DNA of 64,000 nt. It comes from an uncultured Clostridia bacterium (lineage in GTDB: Bacteria > Bacillota > Clostridia > Oscillospirales > Acutalibacteraceae). Location of the stretch: positions 1 through 64,000 of the forward strand of contig CAMAZY010000003.1 of assembly GCA_945863885.1 (NCBI GenBank), in the 5' to 3' direction. This document shows, piece after piece, positions 1-8,145 of this stretch. Under the pieces are notes generated by a model, which was not told the DNA's origin, ran no database searches, and saw only the letters and a list, made by a program, of their open reading frames with translations. Every line of letters starts with the position of its first letter. Position 1 is the first letter of the stretch. The position numbers and the translations under genes are program-made.

Positions 1-32
1 AATTCAACTTTGATATCATCAAAACAGAGCAT
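1..32 (-). CDS. Start of an unidentified gene, cut by the left edge
   Basis: A strong ribosome binding site (AGGAGGA) lies seven bases upstream of an ATG on the minus strand. The frame stays open for the ten codons left before the window ends and reads MLCFDDIKVE. That is too little to name a product. The gene would be the next one downstream of the flavoprotein at 183-2267, but a terminator-like hairpin at 138-176 separates them, so it probably has its own promoter. Confidence 0.5.
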   Translation of the reverse strand, partial: MLCFDDIKVE

Positions 33-137
33 AGATTGTTCCTCCTAATTGTTTTCTCGCAACTACAATTTTGGAACTTTCTATGCTCTTTTTCAATACC
101 TTTTTTCAATTTTTACACACTAATCCGTGAAGAGGCA

Positions 138-176
138 AAAAAATGCCCGAACCACTAAAGCATCCGGACATTTTTT
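138..176 (-). terminator. Intrinsic terminator after the flavoprotein gene
   Basis: The arms 138-149 and 165-176 can pair over 12 positions with one mismatch. The A-rich left arm gives a U-run on the minus strand. It sits directly after the stop codon of the 183-2267 gene. Confidence 0.6.
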
Positions 177-182
177 CTGTAT

Positions 183-2267
183 TCAGATTACGGTATCAAT
201 AAGCTTTGTTGCGGCATTATATGCGCCTTTGACAGCGTCTGCGATTCTTCCGATTTTTACACTGTCGCCGATAGAAATCGGGTGCATACCGGCGTCGGTA
301 AGCTCTTTGACAATACCATTTTCGGGTCTTGAGCCGAGGGAAAGCACAACGGCGTCGCAGAGAACCCTTTTCAGAGATTTCGTGTCAACATTCTCGGTGA
401 CGATTGCATCGTCTTCTATCTCAGAGAGCTTTTCGCCTGTCATAAAGACGGTTCCCGCCTTTTTCAGCTTCGGCAGAACATCATCCTTGTGCTGCATCCA
501 TGTACCCGGAGCAATCTCCTTAGCCATTTCGACAACTGTCACCTTGTTGCCTTTTTCTGTCAGCGCATGAGCCGTTTCAAGTCCTGTCATACCCGAGCCG
601 ATAACAGCAATCTTCTTGTTTTCAAAAGAAACCTTATTTGTCAGGACATCTTCAAAGGTGCAAACCATCTCTTCCGGATAATCGCCCTTGAAGTGCGGCT
701 TTATCGGACTTGCGCCGGTCGCACATATAACCGCAACGGGGCAAAGTGCTGATATATTTTCAACCGTGGCGGGGGTCGAAAGCTTTATTTCAACACCGTC
801 GATTTTACACTGATTGACCATATCTTCAATCGCCCAGGCAGTCTTTGCCTTTTCGGGAGGTGCCGCAGCCAGGAGAAGCTGACCGCCCGGCTCGCTGTTC
901 TTTTCAAAAACCGTGACCTTGAAGCCCCGCTGAGCAAGAAGGTATGCGCAGGTAAGACCTGCCGGTCCTGCGCCGATAACAGCAACCTTTCTGCCGTTGC
1001 CGTTCTTTTTAAGCTCTTCCTTTTCCCTGCCGACAAAGGGGTTGAGGGAACATTCGCCGTGGGAGCCTATGTAGGCATTTTCCTGCATCGACTCGATACA
1101 GTTGAGACAGCAGATACATCTTCTGATGTTTCCGCCGTTGAGCGCTTTATCCGCCCAATGCGGATCCGCTATCTGCGGTCTGCCGAGGTTGACAAAATCC
1201 TGAATGCCGTCTTGAAGCTGCTGTTCAGCCTGTTCAGGGGAACGGATAAGGTTCGCCGCAAGAACAGGGATCGAAACAGCCTCTTTGACAGCCTTTGCCA
1301 TATACTTACGCCAACCCGGCTCAAACGAGACCGGCTCCAGCCAATAATTGAAGGTGTCATAACCCGCCGAAGAGACGTCAATCGCATCAACACCGTTTTC
1401 TTCGAGAATTTTTGCTATCCTGACGCCTTCTTCAAGCGTGTACCCCTTACCCTCCTGACCGATCATTGCGTAACATTCATCAACAGTCAGTCTGACAACA
1501 AGCGGGAAATCCTTGCCGCATTCTTCCTTGATTCCGTGAATGATATTGAGAATAAATCTCATTCTGTTTTCAAGGCTACCGCCGTATTCGTCGGTTCTCT
1601 GATTGGTGACTGGGCTTAAAAACTGCTGAAGAAGATAACCGTGGGCGCTGTGAAGCTCAACGCCGTCACACCCGGCTTTCATGACCCTGACCGCACCGTC
1701 TATGAACTGTCTTTCAAGCTGTTTGATTTCCTTATACTTCAGTGCTCTGACGTGACCTCTTGCAAAGTATGCAGGATCGCACTTCGACGGTGCAACAGAC
1801 GACGGCACGATATCGTTTTTAATCATATAGGAGCCGACAGTCGGCGTTATTTTATAAAGAAGCTTTGAATAAAGACCTTTTGTCAGCTTTTCAAGCTGAA
1901 TACTGAGCGGAACGGTACCGACGAGAAGACCGACATTCTGTCTGCCCGGGTGGTGAAGCTGAACAAAAATCTTTGCGCCGTGTCTGTGAATCCTCTGCGC
2001 AAGCTCTGAGAGAGGCTTGATGTGATAATCATGACTGACAGCGAGCTGTGCAAAGGCCGCCGAGCCTGTTTTATCGTTGATGCGGGTAATTTCGGTCATA
2101 ATCAGACCGGCGCCGCCTTTTGCTCTTTCTTCATAGTAATCCATAAGCTGCTCGGTCGGTGTTCCGTCAAGGGCAGCAAAGCCCATAAGCATAGGTGGGA
2201 GAACAATTCTGTTTTTAATTTCACAGCTTCCGATTTTCATCGGCGAGCCTAACATTTCATATTTCAT
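183..2267 (-). CDS. Old yellow enzyme family NAD(P)H:flavin oxidoreductase, 2,4-dienoyl-CoA reductase type
   Basis: A 694-residue three-part flavoprotein. Residues about 1-380 form the FMN TIM barrel, with the HHPGR motif near 105-109 and the HSAHGYLLQQF motif from 206. Cysteines 384, 386, 387, 390 and 406 fit the [4Fe-4S] site of this family. Residues about 425-694 are an FAD/NAD(P)-binding module with GAGPAG at 432-437 and a second Rossmann motif (IGSGMTG). Members reduce C=C bonds conjugated to a carbonyl, passing electrons from NAD(P)H through FAD and Fe-S to FMN; they include FadH and the bile-acid enzymes BaiCD and BaiH. A stretch of about 40 residues (112-152) is inserted between HHPGR and the next barrel strand. 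The start has GGAGG upstream. It lies 14 bases after the SDR gene, so the two are cotranscribed. The substrate cannot be told from sequence; an enoate or steroid-like substrate is inference. Confidence 0.88.
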   Translation of the reverse strand: MKYEMLGSPMKIGSCEIKNRIVLPPMLMGFAALDGTPTEQLMDYYEERAKGGAGLIMTEITRINDKTGSAAFAQLAVSHDYHIKPLSELAQRIHRHGAKIFVQLHHPGRQNVGLLVGTVPLSIQLEKLTKGLYSKLLYKITPTVGSYMIKNDIVPSSVAPSKCDPAYFARGHVRALKYKEIKQLERQFIDGAVRVMKAGCDGVELHSAHGYLLQQFLSPVTNQRTDEYGGSLENRMRFILNIIHGIKEECGKDFPLVVRLTVDECYAMIGQEGKGYTLEEGVRIAKILEENGVDAIDVSSAGYDTFNYWLEPVSFEPGWRKYMAKAVKEAVSIPVLAANLIRSPEQAEQQLQDGIQDFVNLGRPQIADPHWADKALNGGNIRRCICCLNCIESMQENAYIGSHGECSLNPFVGREKEELKKNGNGRKVAVIGAGPAGLTCAYLLAQRGFKVTVFEKNSEPGGQLLLAAAPPEKAKTAWAIEDMVNQCKIDGVEIKLSTPATVENISALCPVAVICATGASPIKPHFKGDYPEEMVCTFEDVLTNKVSFENKKIAVIGSGMTGLETAHALTEKGNKVTVVEMAKEIAPGTWMQHKDDVLPKLKKAGTVFMTGEKLSEIEDDAIVTENVDTKSLKRVLCDAVVLSLGSRPENGIVKELTDAGMHPISIGDSVKIGRIADAVKGAYNAATKLIDTVI

Positions 2268-2281
2268 CGGATGTTGCCTCC

Positions 2282-3094
2282 TTATTTTTTCACGACTGAG
2301 AGCTTTTCAACTGCTTTCGCAGCAATATTTCTTTTAAACTCATTAAACTTTCTTTTTTCAAGAGCCAGATAAGCCGTTTTAACCGGCGGAACAAACTTCA
2401 TCAACTGTTTGGAAAAGGAGAAAAGCATGCTCGGACATACGATTTTTTTCCCTTTTTCGATTCCCTCGACCATCTTTCTTGCAACAACATCGGGTTGCTG
2501 AACCGGGAAAGGCTTCTTGAAATCCACCTTATCATTCGCCGTAATAAAGAAATTGGTGTCGGTTGCGATGGGATAAAGACAGGTCAGCTGAATATTGGAC
2601 GGAAGTTCAAACCGAAGTCCCTCCTGGAAGCCGTGCATAGCAAATTTTGAAGCCGAATAGATCGTGTAGCCGGGCATTGCCATTGTACCTATGGCTGAAA
2701 CAGTTATTGCGTAAACGCCCTTTCTGCCGTTGAGGTGCTTTGCATACTTCGAATAGGAATAAATGGGCGAATATACATTGGTTTCGAACATTGCCGCCAC
2801 CCGATCCCAATCGGCATAGTTGAATTCTTCGTAATACGGATACCCTGCATTCGCATAGAAAATATCAATGAAGCGGAGTTCTTCCTCCGCCTTTTCAAAG
2901 ATTGCATCAACAGCCTCTTTGGAGGAAACATCCGTCTGCATAGGAATTACCTTGTCCGAGGGAAACGAAATGATATTGCTTATGTTTTTATCAACAGCGA
3001 GAATTTTGTTGCTCCCCTGAACAAGAAGCTTCAGTACCTCAAGTCCTATGCCGCTGTTACAACCTGTGAGCACAATGTTTTTACCTGAAATCAT
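2282..3094 (-). CDS. Short-chain dehydrogenase/reductase
   Basis: A classical SDR of 270 residues. It has the cofactor loop TGCNSGIG at 10-17, the NAG motif at 82-84, and catalytic Ser133, Tyr146 and Lys150 (YSASK). The reaction is NAD(P)-dependent alcohol/ketone interconversion on an unknown substrate. I chose the ATG at 3094 because AAAAGGAG lies seven bases upstream; the longer frame to 3181 runs through the promoter. The C-terminal 60 residues are basic and partly hydrophobic, so a peripheral membrane association is possible. It is the first gene of a two-gene operon with the old-yellow-enzyme flavoprotein. That pairing would allow successive reduction of a carbonyl and its conjugated double bond. 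Confidence 0.9.
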   Translation of the reverse strand: MISGKNIVLTGCNSGIGLEVLKLLVQGSNKILAVDKNISNIISFPSDKVIPMQTDVSSKEAVDAIFEKAEEELRFIDIFYANAGYPYYEEFNYADWDRVAAMFETNVYSPIYSYSKYAKHLNGRKGVYAITVSAIGTMAMPGYTIYSASKFAMHGFQEGLRFELPSNIQLTCLYPIATDTNFFITANDKVDFKKPFPVQQPDVVARKMVEGIEKGKKIVCPSMLFSFSKQLMKFVPPVKTAYLALEKRKFNEFKRNIAAKAVEKLSVVKK

Positions 3095-3123
3095 GTTTTT
3101 CTCCTTTTCTTTTGATTTAGTAT

Positions 3124-3152
3124 ATATTACCATAATATGAACATCAAAACAA
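3124..3152 (-). promoter_or_regulatory. Sigma-A-type promoter of the SDR-flavoprotein operon
   Basis: TTGTTT (3147-3152) and TAATAT (3124-3129) are separated by 17 bases on the minus strand. This places transcription start shortly before the ribosome binding site at about 3105. Confidence 0.55.
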
Positions 3153-3318
3153 GACATATGTAGTATTTTATCTGACAACAAAATGTAAAGTCAGAACCTT
3201 GTTATTCACTACGCTCATAGTAAATTGCCCGTCACATTTGCCAAGCAAATCTTTAACAGCATCAGCAACTTCATACACCGCCGGCATATTTCATTCACCG
3301 CAGATGAATATAATTGAA

Positions 3319-3345
3319 AAAAGCGCTTCCGAAGAAGTGCTTTAA
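3319..3345 (-). terminator. Hairpin terminator after the 3404-3895 gene
   Basis: A 10-bp stem (3320-3329 with 3334-3343, one G-U pair) closes a CGAA loop. On the minus strand it is followed by a run of U. It lies 60 bases after the stop codon at 3404. Confidence 0.6.
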
Positions 3346-3403
3346 TGGGAATTTCAATCTTAATGGCACGACTAAAATGTCGCCTGAGAACATATATTTC
3401 TTA

Positions 3404-3895
3404 TTATTTCTTAAATATTTTTGCAATCTTCCTGACTAAATCAAATCTTTCTGCTTTTTGTGGAAAAGCAGTTGGAAAATCTCTCTTTTCATCAAGAATG
3501 TAAGGAAAATCATTCTCAATACATATCCAAAAATACTCTCCTGTTCTGTCACAAGGAACACAGGCACGTTTTTGAAAAGAGAGTTTCACGCCAAACTTCT
3601 CATAATCAAATTCTTCTCCTTCAATCCTACCAAAAACGCCATAATAACCTTCGTGGTGAATCAAAGAATCATCATTATTTCCTAAATCCCAAGAGAACAC
3701 TTCTTCAGTACAATTATAGTCAATACCAAAGCCACGTAAAAACTCAATCAGTTCAGAATTATTTTTTATATTCTCGTAATAATTTCTGCAATCCTGACAA
3801 TCACAAGGCTTATTAAAACTTGTGCCATATTTTTTTGTTTTATCTTTATCAAATTGAATCTGAATAGAATTTATTTCTATCGTTTGCAAAGACAT
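3404..3895 (-). CDS. Orphan hypothetical protein with an N-terminal cysteine cluster
   Basis: A 163-residue soluble protein that I do not recognise. It has a CDCQDC cluster near residues 31-36 and later cysteines in a CVPC motif, so a metal site is possible. The rest is acidic and aromatic, with no signal peptide or membrane segment. The start has a GGGGGG-type ribosome binding site and its own promoter at 3916-3944. It lies alone between a terminator and the hairpin array. Single small acidic genes with private promoters in accessory patches are often immunity-type or cargo genes, but that is only a contextual guess. Confidence 0.6.
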   Translation of the reverse strand: MSLQTIEINSIQIQFDKDKTKKYGTSFNKPCDCQDCRNYYENIKNNSELIEFLRGFGIDYNCTEEVFSWDLGNNDDSLIHHEGYYGVFGRIEGEEFDYEKFGVKLSFQKRACVPCDRTGEYFWICIENDFPYILDEKRDFPTAFPQKAERFDLVRKIAKIFKK

Positions 3896-3915
3896 TTCAT
3901 TACCCCCCTTTGTGC

Positions 3916-3944
3916 ATTATACCATATCATCGAATGGGGCGCAA
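3916..3944 (-). promoter_or_regulatory. Promoter of the orphan gene at 3404-3895
   Basis: TTGCGC (3939-3944), a 17-base spacer and a perfect TATAAT (3916-3921) on the minus strand. The promoter lies between the hairpin array and the gene. Confidence 0.65.
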
Positions 3945-4098
3945 GCGCATGCGGTGCGCAGGAATTTAGACGTACTATGTAAGAGTGAGATAGAAAAGAA
4001 CCTTTCTGAAACCGCCCACAAACGTGAACGAAATTTAGAGATTCGTACACCTTTCGAAAACCCGGTTTTAACCACCAGATCATCCATAGTAATAGAAT

Positions 4099-4261
4099 GA
4101 TATATCGCTAATGCGATATGATATACGGCTAACGCCGCATGATAATTGCCTTGCAAGTATGATATAATATCCGTTCCAACATACGCAAAGCGTATATCAT
4201 CTGCGAAGCAGATATCATACCCGTAGGATATATCACCCGTTGTGCAAGGAACGGATATCAT
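4099..4261. repeat. Array of tandem small hairpins joined by TGATAT/ATATCA spacers
   Basis: At least five short perfect hairpins follow each other: 4103-4118 (TATCGC/GCGATA), 4126-4137 (CGGC/GCCG), 4146-4156 (TTGC/GCAA), 4181-4195 (ATACGC/GCGTAT) and 4199-4213 (ATCTGC/GCAGAT). An imperfect one lies near 4218-4230. In the left half the hairpins are separated by TGATAT-like spacers and in the right half by its complement ATATCA. An 11-bp perfect inverted repeat (4167-4177 with 4248-4258, ATATCCGTTCC) encloses the right half. The whole element could fold into a branched cruciform or RNA. It is not a CRISPR array, because the stems differ in sequence and there are no constant repeats. It separates two orphan genes of the same orientation. 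Confidence 0.75.
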
Positions 4262-4348
4262 TGAAAAAACGAATTTACCAAAATGACATCCCTTTCAGAG
4301 CTATCTTTTTTCAATATTTTTACCAACATATCGGGATTTATCAACAAG

Positions 4349-4672
4349 TTATTTTTCAAGAACAAATTTCCATTTTTTTGCTATTTTGGCGGACATCATT
4401 TTCCCCAAGGTTTCACCATCACGAACGAGATGTTTTTCGCCAAAATGGAAGAAGAAAAACTCTCCCACTCCATTATTATATCCAAGTTGGAATTCAAGTT
4501 CTCCTTTAAAATAAGGAAAAACGGGTTTTAATTTTTCATCAATTGCCCAAACGAAAGCCGAATCGTGATTAGAAATACAATTTATTATCCAATCCTCTTG
4601 TTCCTCAAACCAGAGCCAAAAAGATTTAGCAGCATCCACATTCATGCTTTTATCAGTAAGCAATGAAAGCAT
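4349..4672 (-). CDS. Orphan hypothetical protein, small and aromatic
   Basis: A 107-residue soluble protein of unknown function. It is rich in Trp and Phe, with FWLWFEEQEDW near the N terminus and GEFFFFHFGEKH near residues 71-82. There is no membrane segment or signal peptide. I chose the ATG at 4672 because GAGGAGG lies eight bases upstream; the longer frame to 4729 has no such site. It is followed by the tandem-hairpin array and then by a second orphan gene. The size and composition resemble small immunity-type proteins, but I cannot assign a family. Confidence 0.6.
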   Translation of the reverse strand: MLSLLTDKSMNVDAAKSFWLWFEEQEDWIINCISNHDSAFVWAIDEKLKPVFPYFKGELEFQLGYNNGVGEFFFFHFGEKHLVRDGETLGKMMSAKIAKKWKFVLEK

Positions 4673-5135
4673 ATTCTTATCCTCCTCAATAAATTTAAGT
4701 CGCATGGCGACGGCAATCCCGGGGTGCATGGTGCTTGATTGAAAGCTGAGTGCCCGAGCCGTAGGATTTTAATGAATAATGAAAAATGAATAATGAATAA
4801 TTGTGGTCGCGGGGAGACTTGTGCCGATGGGAAGCTTTTCCCCGCAGAAGCGACATTTCCGCAAAGGAAAGATAGTAAATTATAAGCGGTGGGAACCAGT
4901 TCGGATTCGGGAAAGCCACGGTAAATTTTAGTTTATCGGGATAATTATATCATACAGCTAACATATAATCAATGCGGAGAATAGAACATCATATGCAGCT
5001 CCCTCTGCGACGAAAAACGAACCGTCGGTGCTATGTTTCCCGCAACCGCAACTTCTTCACTATTCCCTCTTACTTCTTACCTTCCAAAAATCCTGTCCGA
5101 AGTAAGGAAGAGTGAAGAATGAAGAGGTAATAAGT
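4673..5135. other. Gene-free stretch with repeat-like sequence
   Basis: I see no convincing gene here. Positions 4771-4801 hold a degenerate tandem of AATGAATAATG units. The segment 5041-5130 contains two CTTC/GAAG-rich blocks that are roughly complementary to each other. The frame at 4695-4919 (minus) has no ribosome binding site and a low-complexity, basic translation. This looks like degenerate interspersed intergenic repeat. Confidence 0.4.
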
Positions 5136-5171
5136 AAAAATCCCGCCCGCAAAAACTGCGAACGGGATTTT
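5136..5171 (-). terminator. Terminator after tRNA-Thr
   Basis: The arms around AAAATCCCG (5137-5145) and CGGGATTTT (5163-5171) pair, with further pairing inside, and give a U-run on the minus strand just after the CCA end of the tRNA. The stem is symmetric enough to act in both directions. Confidence 0.7.
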
Positions 5172-5247
5172 TGGAGCTACTGGTCGGACTCGAACCGACG
5201 ACCTGCGCATTACGAATGCGCTGCTCTACCAACTGAGCCACAGTAGC
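5172..5247 (-). tRNA. tRNA-Thr, anticodon CGU
   Basis: A complete 76-nt cloverleaf on the minus strand. The acceptor stem is GCTACTG/CAGTAGC, the D-arm GCTC-AGTTGGTA-GAGC, the anticodon stem GCGCA/TGCGC with a loop reading CGT, and the T-arm GTCGG-TTCGAGT-CCGAC. The discriminator base is U and CCA is encoded. The anticodon CGU reads the threonine codon ACG. Confidence 0.96.
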
Positions 5248-5321
5248 ATAGTGCGGACTTCAAAGTCCGCTTAGTAGTATAGCATAAAGATTTTCAAAAG
5301 TAAAGAGTAAAATCAAATTTT

Positions 5322-6308
5322 TTATCCGTTTAAAATCTGCCTGATATCTTTTCCGCAAAATTGAAGCGGTACACAGCTTCCGACAATTCTCGAAGCGATA
5401 CGTTGAGAGTATTTTTCTTCGATTTCTCTTACGGTGAGATTCGTGCTGATAATCACGGGCAGCGAGTTTATCATTCTTGTATTCAGAATATTGTAAAGCT
5501 GTGAGACGGTGAACTGCGTCGAAAATTCCGCGCCGAGGTCATCTAAAATCAGCAGATCCGATTCAAAAAGTTCCTGTGTAACGCTCTCCTGCTCTCCTTG
5601 CGCGTTTCGGGAAAAGTGCTCTTTCTGAAGCTTGTCCATGATGTTTTGTACACTGTCGTAATAAACGCTGTATCCCTTATTGATAACAACGCCTAATATG
5701 GCAAGCGAAAGATGGGTTTTTCCCAATCCCGTCTTTCCGAGCATGATAAGCCCCGTCGAGTTTTTCGAAAAGTCCTTCGCCCATTCATAACAATAGTCAA
5801 AAACGGTTTTCATCTGCTCTTTCTGACTGATTCCGAGAACGGGGTCGACCGTGTTCGGGTAACAGTCAAGCCGGAACGAGTCAAACGTACATTTTTTGAT
5901 CTGACTGCCGATACCGAGTTCGTCGACAGCGGTCTGTCTGACAAGCCTTTTGTAGCACTCACAATAATATCCGTCGTGAGAACCGGTGTCATGACAAATC
6001 GGGCAGGTATATTTCGCCTCAAGATAGTCCTCGGGAAAACCGGCGCTTTTTAATAACTCTTTTCTCTTTTTCTGCGCCTCAAGACTCTTTTTTGATATCT
6101 CGATGACCTGCTTTTCTGCGTCGTCACCCAAGCCGATTGCCTTGACCGCTTTCAGCGCACAGTCGGCCATTTCACGTTCCACCCCGGCCAGCTCAGGGCA
6201 CTTGAGCAAAGCGGTGCTGCGGCGCATTTGTAAATCGTCTTCGGCCTTCTTCCGGCGTGCCTCAAGACGCTGTCCGGCTTTTTCATATACACTTTTTTTG
6301 TATGCCAT
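5322..6308 (-). CDS. dnaC: Replicative helicase loader, DnaC/DnaI type AAA+ ATPase
   Basis: A 328-residue protein. The N-terminal part is a basic, helical region followed by a zinc-ribbon-like cysteine set (C102, C105, C116, C118), the helicase-binding layout of DnaI-like loaders. The AAA+ domain has Walker A GKTGLGKTH at 191-199 and Walker B LLILDDLGAE at 252-261. The C terminus has an arginine-bearing stretch (YSQRIASRI) typical of the family. It loads the replicative helicase at origins and restart sites. The start is preceded by AAAGGCGG. The gene lies 14 bases downstream of a dnaD-like gene, the usual Clostridia primosome pair. Confidence 0.88.
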   Translation of the reverse strand: MAYKKSVYEKAGQRLEARRKKAEDDLQMRRSTALLKCPELAGVEREMADCALKAVKAIGLGDDAEKQVIEISKKSLEAQKKRKELLKSAGFPEDYLEAKYTCPICHDTGSHDGYYCECYKRLVRQTAVDELGIGSQIKKCTFDSFRLDCYPNTVDPVLGISQKEQMKTVFDYCYEWAKDFSKNSTGLIMLGKTGLGKTHLSLAILGVVINKGYSVYYDSVQNIMDKLQKEHFSRNAQGEQESVTQELFESDLLILDDLGAEFSTQFTVSQLYNILNTRMINSLPVIISTNLTVREIEEKYSQRIASRIVGSCVPLQFCGKDIRQILNG

Positions 6309-6322
6309 GAATCTGACCGCCT

Positions 6323-7357
6323 TTATCGTGAATTGGTTTTTTTGTATTTTAAGCCCACCGACTTTTTCGCAAATGCATCAAGGTCATAAGATGCAGCCGT
6401 TTCCGGCTTGTCTTCGGCTTTTTTCGGCTGAACTGCTTTTGATTTGACCCATTTTTCGTGCTCCGCTTCAACATCGGACGGTGTTTTTATGCCGCTGTCA
6501 TGCCAATTTTTCAAGACCTTATCCATGTAAGCGAGGCTCATTTTTTCGGTTCTGTCGATGCTGATTTCGTAAGCTTCGTAAATCATATCCGCTCCGAAGC
6601 CGTATTCTTTGCTCCAGACAGTAAAATACCGCCGCTGTTTTTCGGTCGGCTTCGCATTCTTGACGCCGCTCTTTTCCTGAAAATCCCGCCACAGCGCATC
6701 GGTACCCGTCTGTTCGGTTATGTACTGTTCGGCTTCTTCAAGTGTATCAATCTCCAGCTCGCTCCATTTTTTGCCAAGCTTTGCGATATAGCTGTATGAG
6801 GTCTTTTTTTGCGTTTTGGCGTATTCGATCAGCATTAAAATGACTTCAATCGGCAGTCCGTAGCTGTCGTGAAGCATAATCAGAACCGACTGTCCGTCGT
6901 ATCCGATCGTTTTGCCGAGCTTCAGCTGCGCCTCGGAAAAAAGCTCTTTGAACTGCTCACATTCCTTGAGCCTTGCCGCAACCTGTTCATGACTCGGCTT
7001 TGAAATCGGAATATCTGCGACGGTATGACTTTGATTCTTTTCGGTCTTTTCGGCTTTTTCGCTTTCCTCCGGCTTCTTTTGTGTGGGGACGGTCACCGCT
7101 TTTGCGTCATCGTCCAAGCTTAAAAGAAGTCCTCTTTCCCGCCAGAAAATGAGCGCATCTGCCACATCGGCTTCGTCAAGAAACAGCGCTTTTGCAATTT
7201 CAGCGGCGTCGGGACTTTCCCCGGCCACAGCATGACGGAAGAAATAAAGAAGCGTCTTAAGCTGCACGACGCTTGCCAGGCGAATATTTTCGTCGACAAG
7301 CGAAGCCGGGACGGGAAACATATTCGAAAATACCGACGGGTTGATTTTATAGTCCAT
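6323..7357 (-). CDS. DnaD-domain replication initiation protein
   Basis: A 344-residue protein. The N-terminal 90 residues resemble the winged-helix part of DnaD. A Lys/Glu-rich linker follows (about 95-135). Two DnaD/DnaB_2-type helical domains come next: one around GYDGQSVLIMLHDSYGLPIE, the other around PTEKQRRYFTVWSKEYGFG with YMDKVLKNWHDSGI, the usual end motif. The C-terminal tail is charged. It acts in primosome assembly with DnaC. I chose the ATG at 7357, with GAAAGGCAG upstream and a 29-base gap to the previous gene; the longer frame overlaps the ABC gene. It appears to be cotranscribed with the tagGH-like exporter genes, which is unusual. Confidence 0.85.
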   Translation of the reverse strand: MDYKINPSVFSNMFPVPASLVDENIRLASVVQLKTLLYFFRHAVAGESPDAAEIAKALFLDEADVADALIFWRERGLLLSLDDDAKAVTVPTQKKPEESEKAEKTEKNQSHTVADIPISKPSHEQVAARLKECEQFKELFSEAQLKLGKTIGYDGQSVLIMLHDSYGLPIEVILMLIEYAKTQKKTSYSYIAKLGKKWSELEIDTLEEAEQYITEQTGTDALWRDFQEKSGVKNAKPTEKQRRYFTVWSKEYGFGADMIYEAYEISIDRTEKMSLAYMDKVLKNWHDSGIKTPSDVEAEHEKWVKSKAVQPKKAEDKPETAASYDLDAFAKKSVGLKYKKTNSR

Positions 7358-7386
7358 GTTCTGCCTTTCGATCTTTAAAAATTCGG

Positions 7387-8130
7387 TCAGCGATTTTTGA
7401 CCATCTGATTGTAAATCCGGCACATCTCGTCCGAATCCCCCTGTGCGACAAGCTGACCCTGCGTAAGAATAATCGCTTTGTTACAAATCTTTTTGACTCT
7501 GTCTGTGCTGTGGGAAACGAAAAGTACAGTCACGCCGTCGTCCATCATATCCATAAGCCGCTTTTCACTTTTGTCACGGAAGGCGGCGTCGCCGACGCTC
7601 AATACCTCGTCAAGAATCAGCACATCGGGCTTGACCGAGGTGGCAATCGAGAAGCCGAGACGGGTTTTCATACCCGAAGAATAGCTTTTCAGCGGAGCGT
7701 CAATAAAGTCCTTGAGTTCGGAAAACTCAACGATTTCATCATATTTTTCTTCGATGAACTTTCTTGAAAAGCCCATGGTGGCACCGTACAGGAAGATGTT
7801 TTCCCGGCCGGAATAGTTTTGGTCAAAGCCGGCGCTAAGCTCAATAAGCGGCGCAATAACACCTTTGACGCTGACGCTTCCCATTGTCGGCTTGAGCACC
7901 CGGGCGATTGTCTTTAAAAGCGTACTTTTCCCGGCGCCGTTAAAGCCCATGACACCCATCCGGTCACCCTTTTCAACCTTGAAGCTGATATCCTTAAGTG
8001 CCCAGAATTCGGAAAAATGAAGATTCCCCTTCGCTAAGCGGATCAGATATTCCTTGGCGTTGTCAACGCCCTCTTTATTGATGTTGAACTTCATGCTGAC
8101 ATGATCAACTTCGATAGCGTAATCTTTCAA
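7387..8130 (-). CDS. ABC transporter ATP-binding protein, TagH/Wzt type polysaccharide exporter
   Basis: A 247-residue ATPase with Walker A GFNGAGKST at 62-70, signature YSSGMK at 150-155 and Walker B VLILDEV at 170-176. Two family marks point to export of wall teichoic acid or O-antigen-like polymers: the insert before Walker A (NAKEYLIRLAKGN) and the LIELSAGFDQNYSGRENIF region. The C-terminal substrate-binding extension seen in some Wzt proteins is absent. It pairs with the permease 15 bases upstream. Confidence 0.88.
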   Translation of the reverse strand: MKDYAIEVDHVSMKFNINKEGVDNAKEYLIRLAKGNLHFSEFWALKDISFKVEKGDRMGVMGFNGAGKSTLLKTIARVLKPTMGSVSVKGVIAPLIELSAGFDQNYSGRENIFLYGATMGFSRKFIEEKYDEIVEFSELKDFIDAPLKSYSSGMKTRLGFSIATSVKPDVLILDEVLSVGDAAFRDKSEKRLMDMMDDGVTVLFVSHSTDRVKKICNKAIILTQGQLVAQGDSDEMCRIYNQMVKNR

Positions 8131-8145
8131 ACCGTTCTTCCTTTC

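Noticed and set aside
3168..3287. A 39-residue minus-strand frame (MPAVYEVADAVKDLLGK...) overlapping the promoter of the SDR operon
   Set aside because: No clear ribosome binding site and no family recognised. It overlaps the SDR promoter and looks like a gene remnant or chance frame.
3917..4261. A 114-residue minus-strand frame through the hairpin array
   Set aside because: Its first half is only a translation of the palindromic array and it has no ribosome binding site.
4099..4261. Hairpin array as a possible CRISPR
   Set aside because: There is no constant repeat and no uniform spacer length of 28-40 bases, and no cas gene is nearby.
4695..4919. A 74-residue minus-strand frame in the gene-free stretch
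   Set aside because: No ribosome binding site, and it runs through tandem AATGAATAATG sequence and the start of the 4349-4672 gene.
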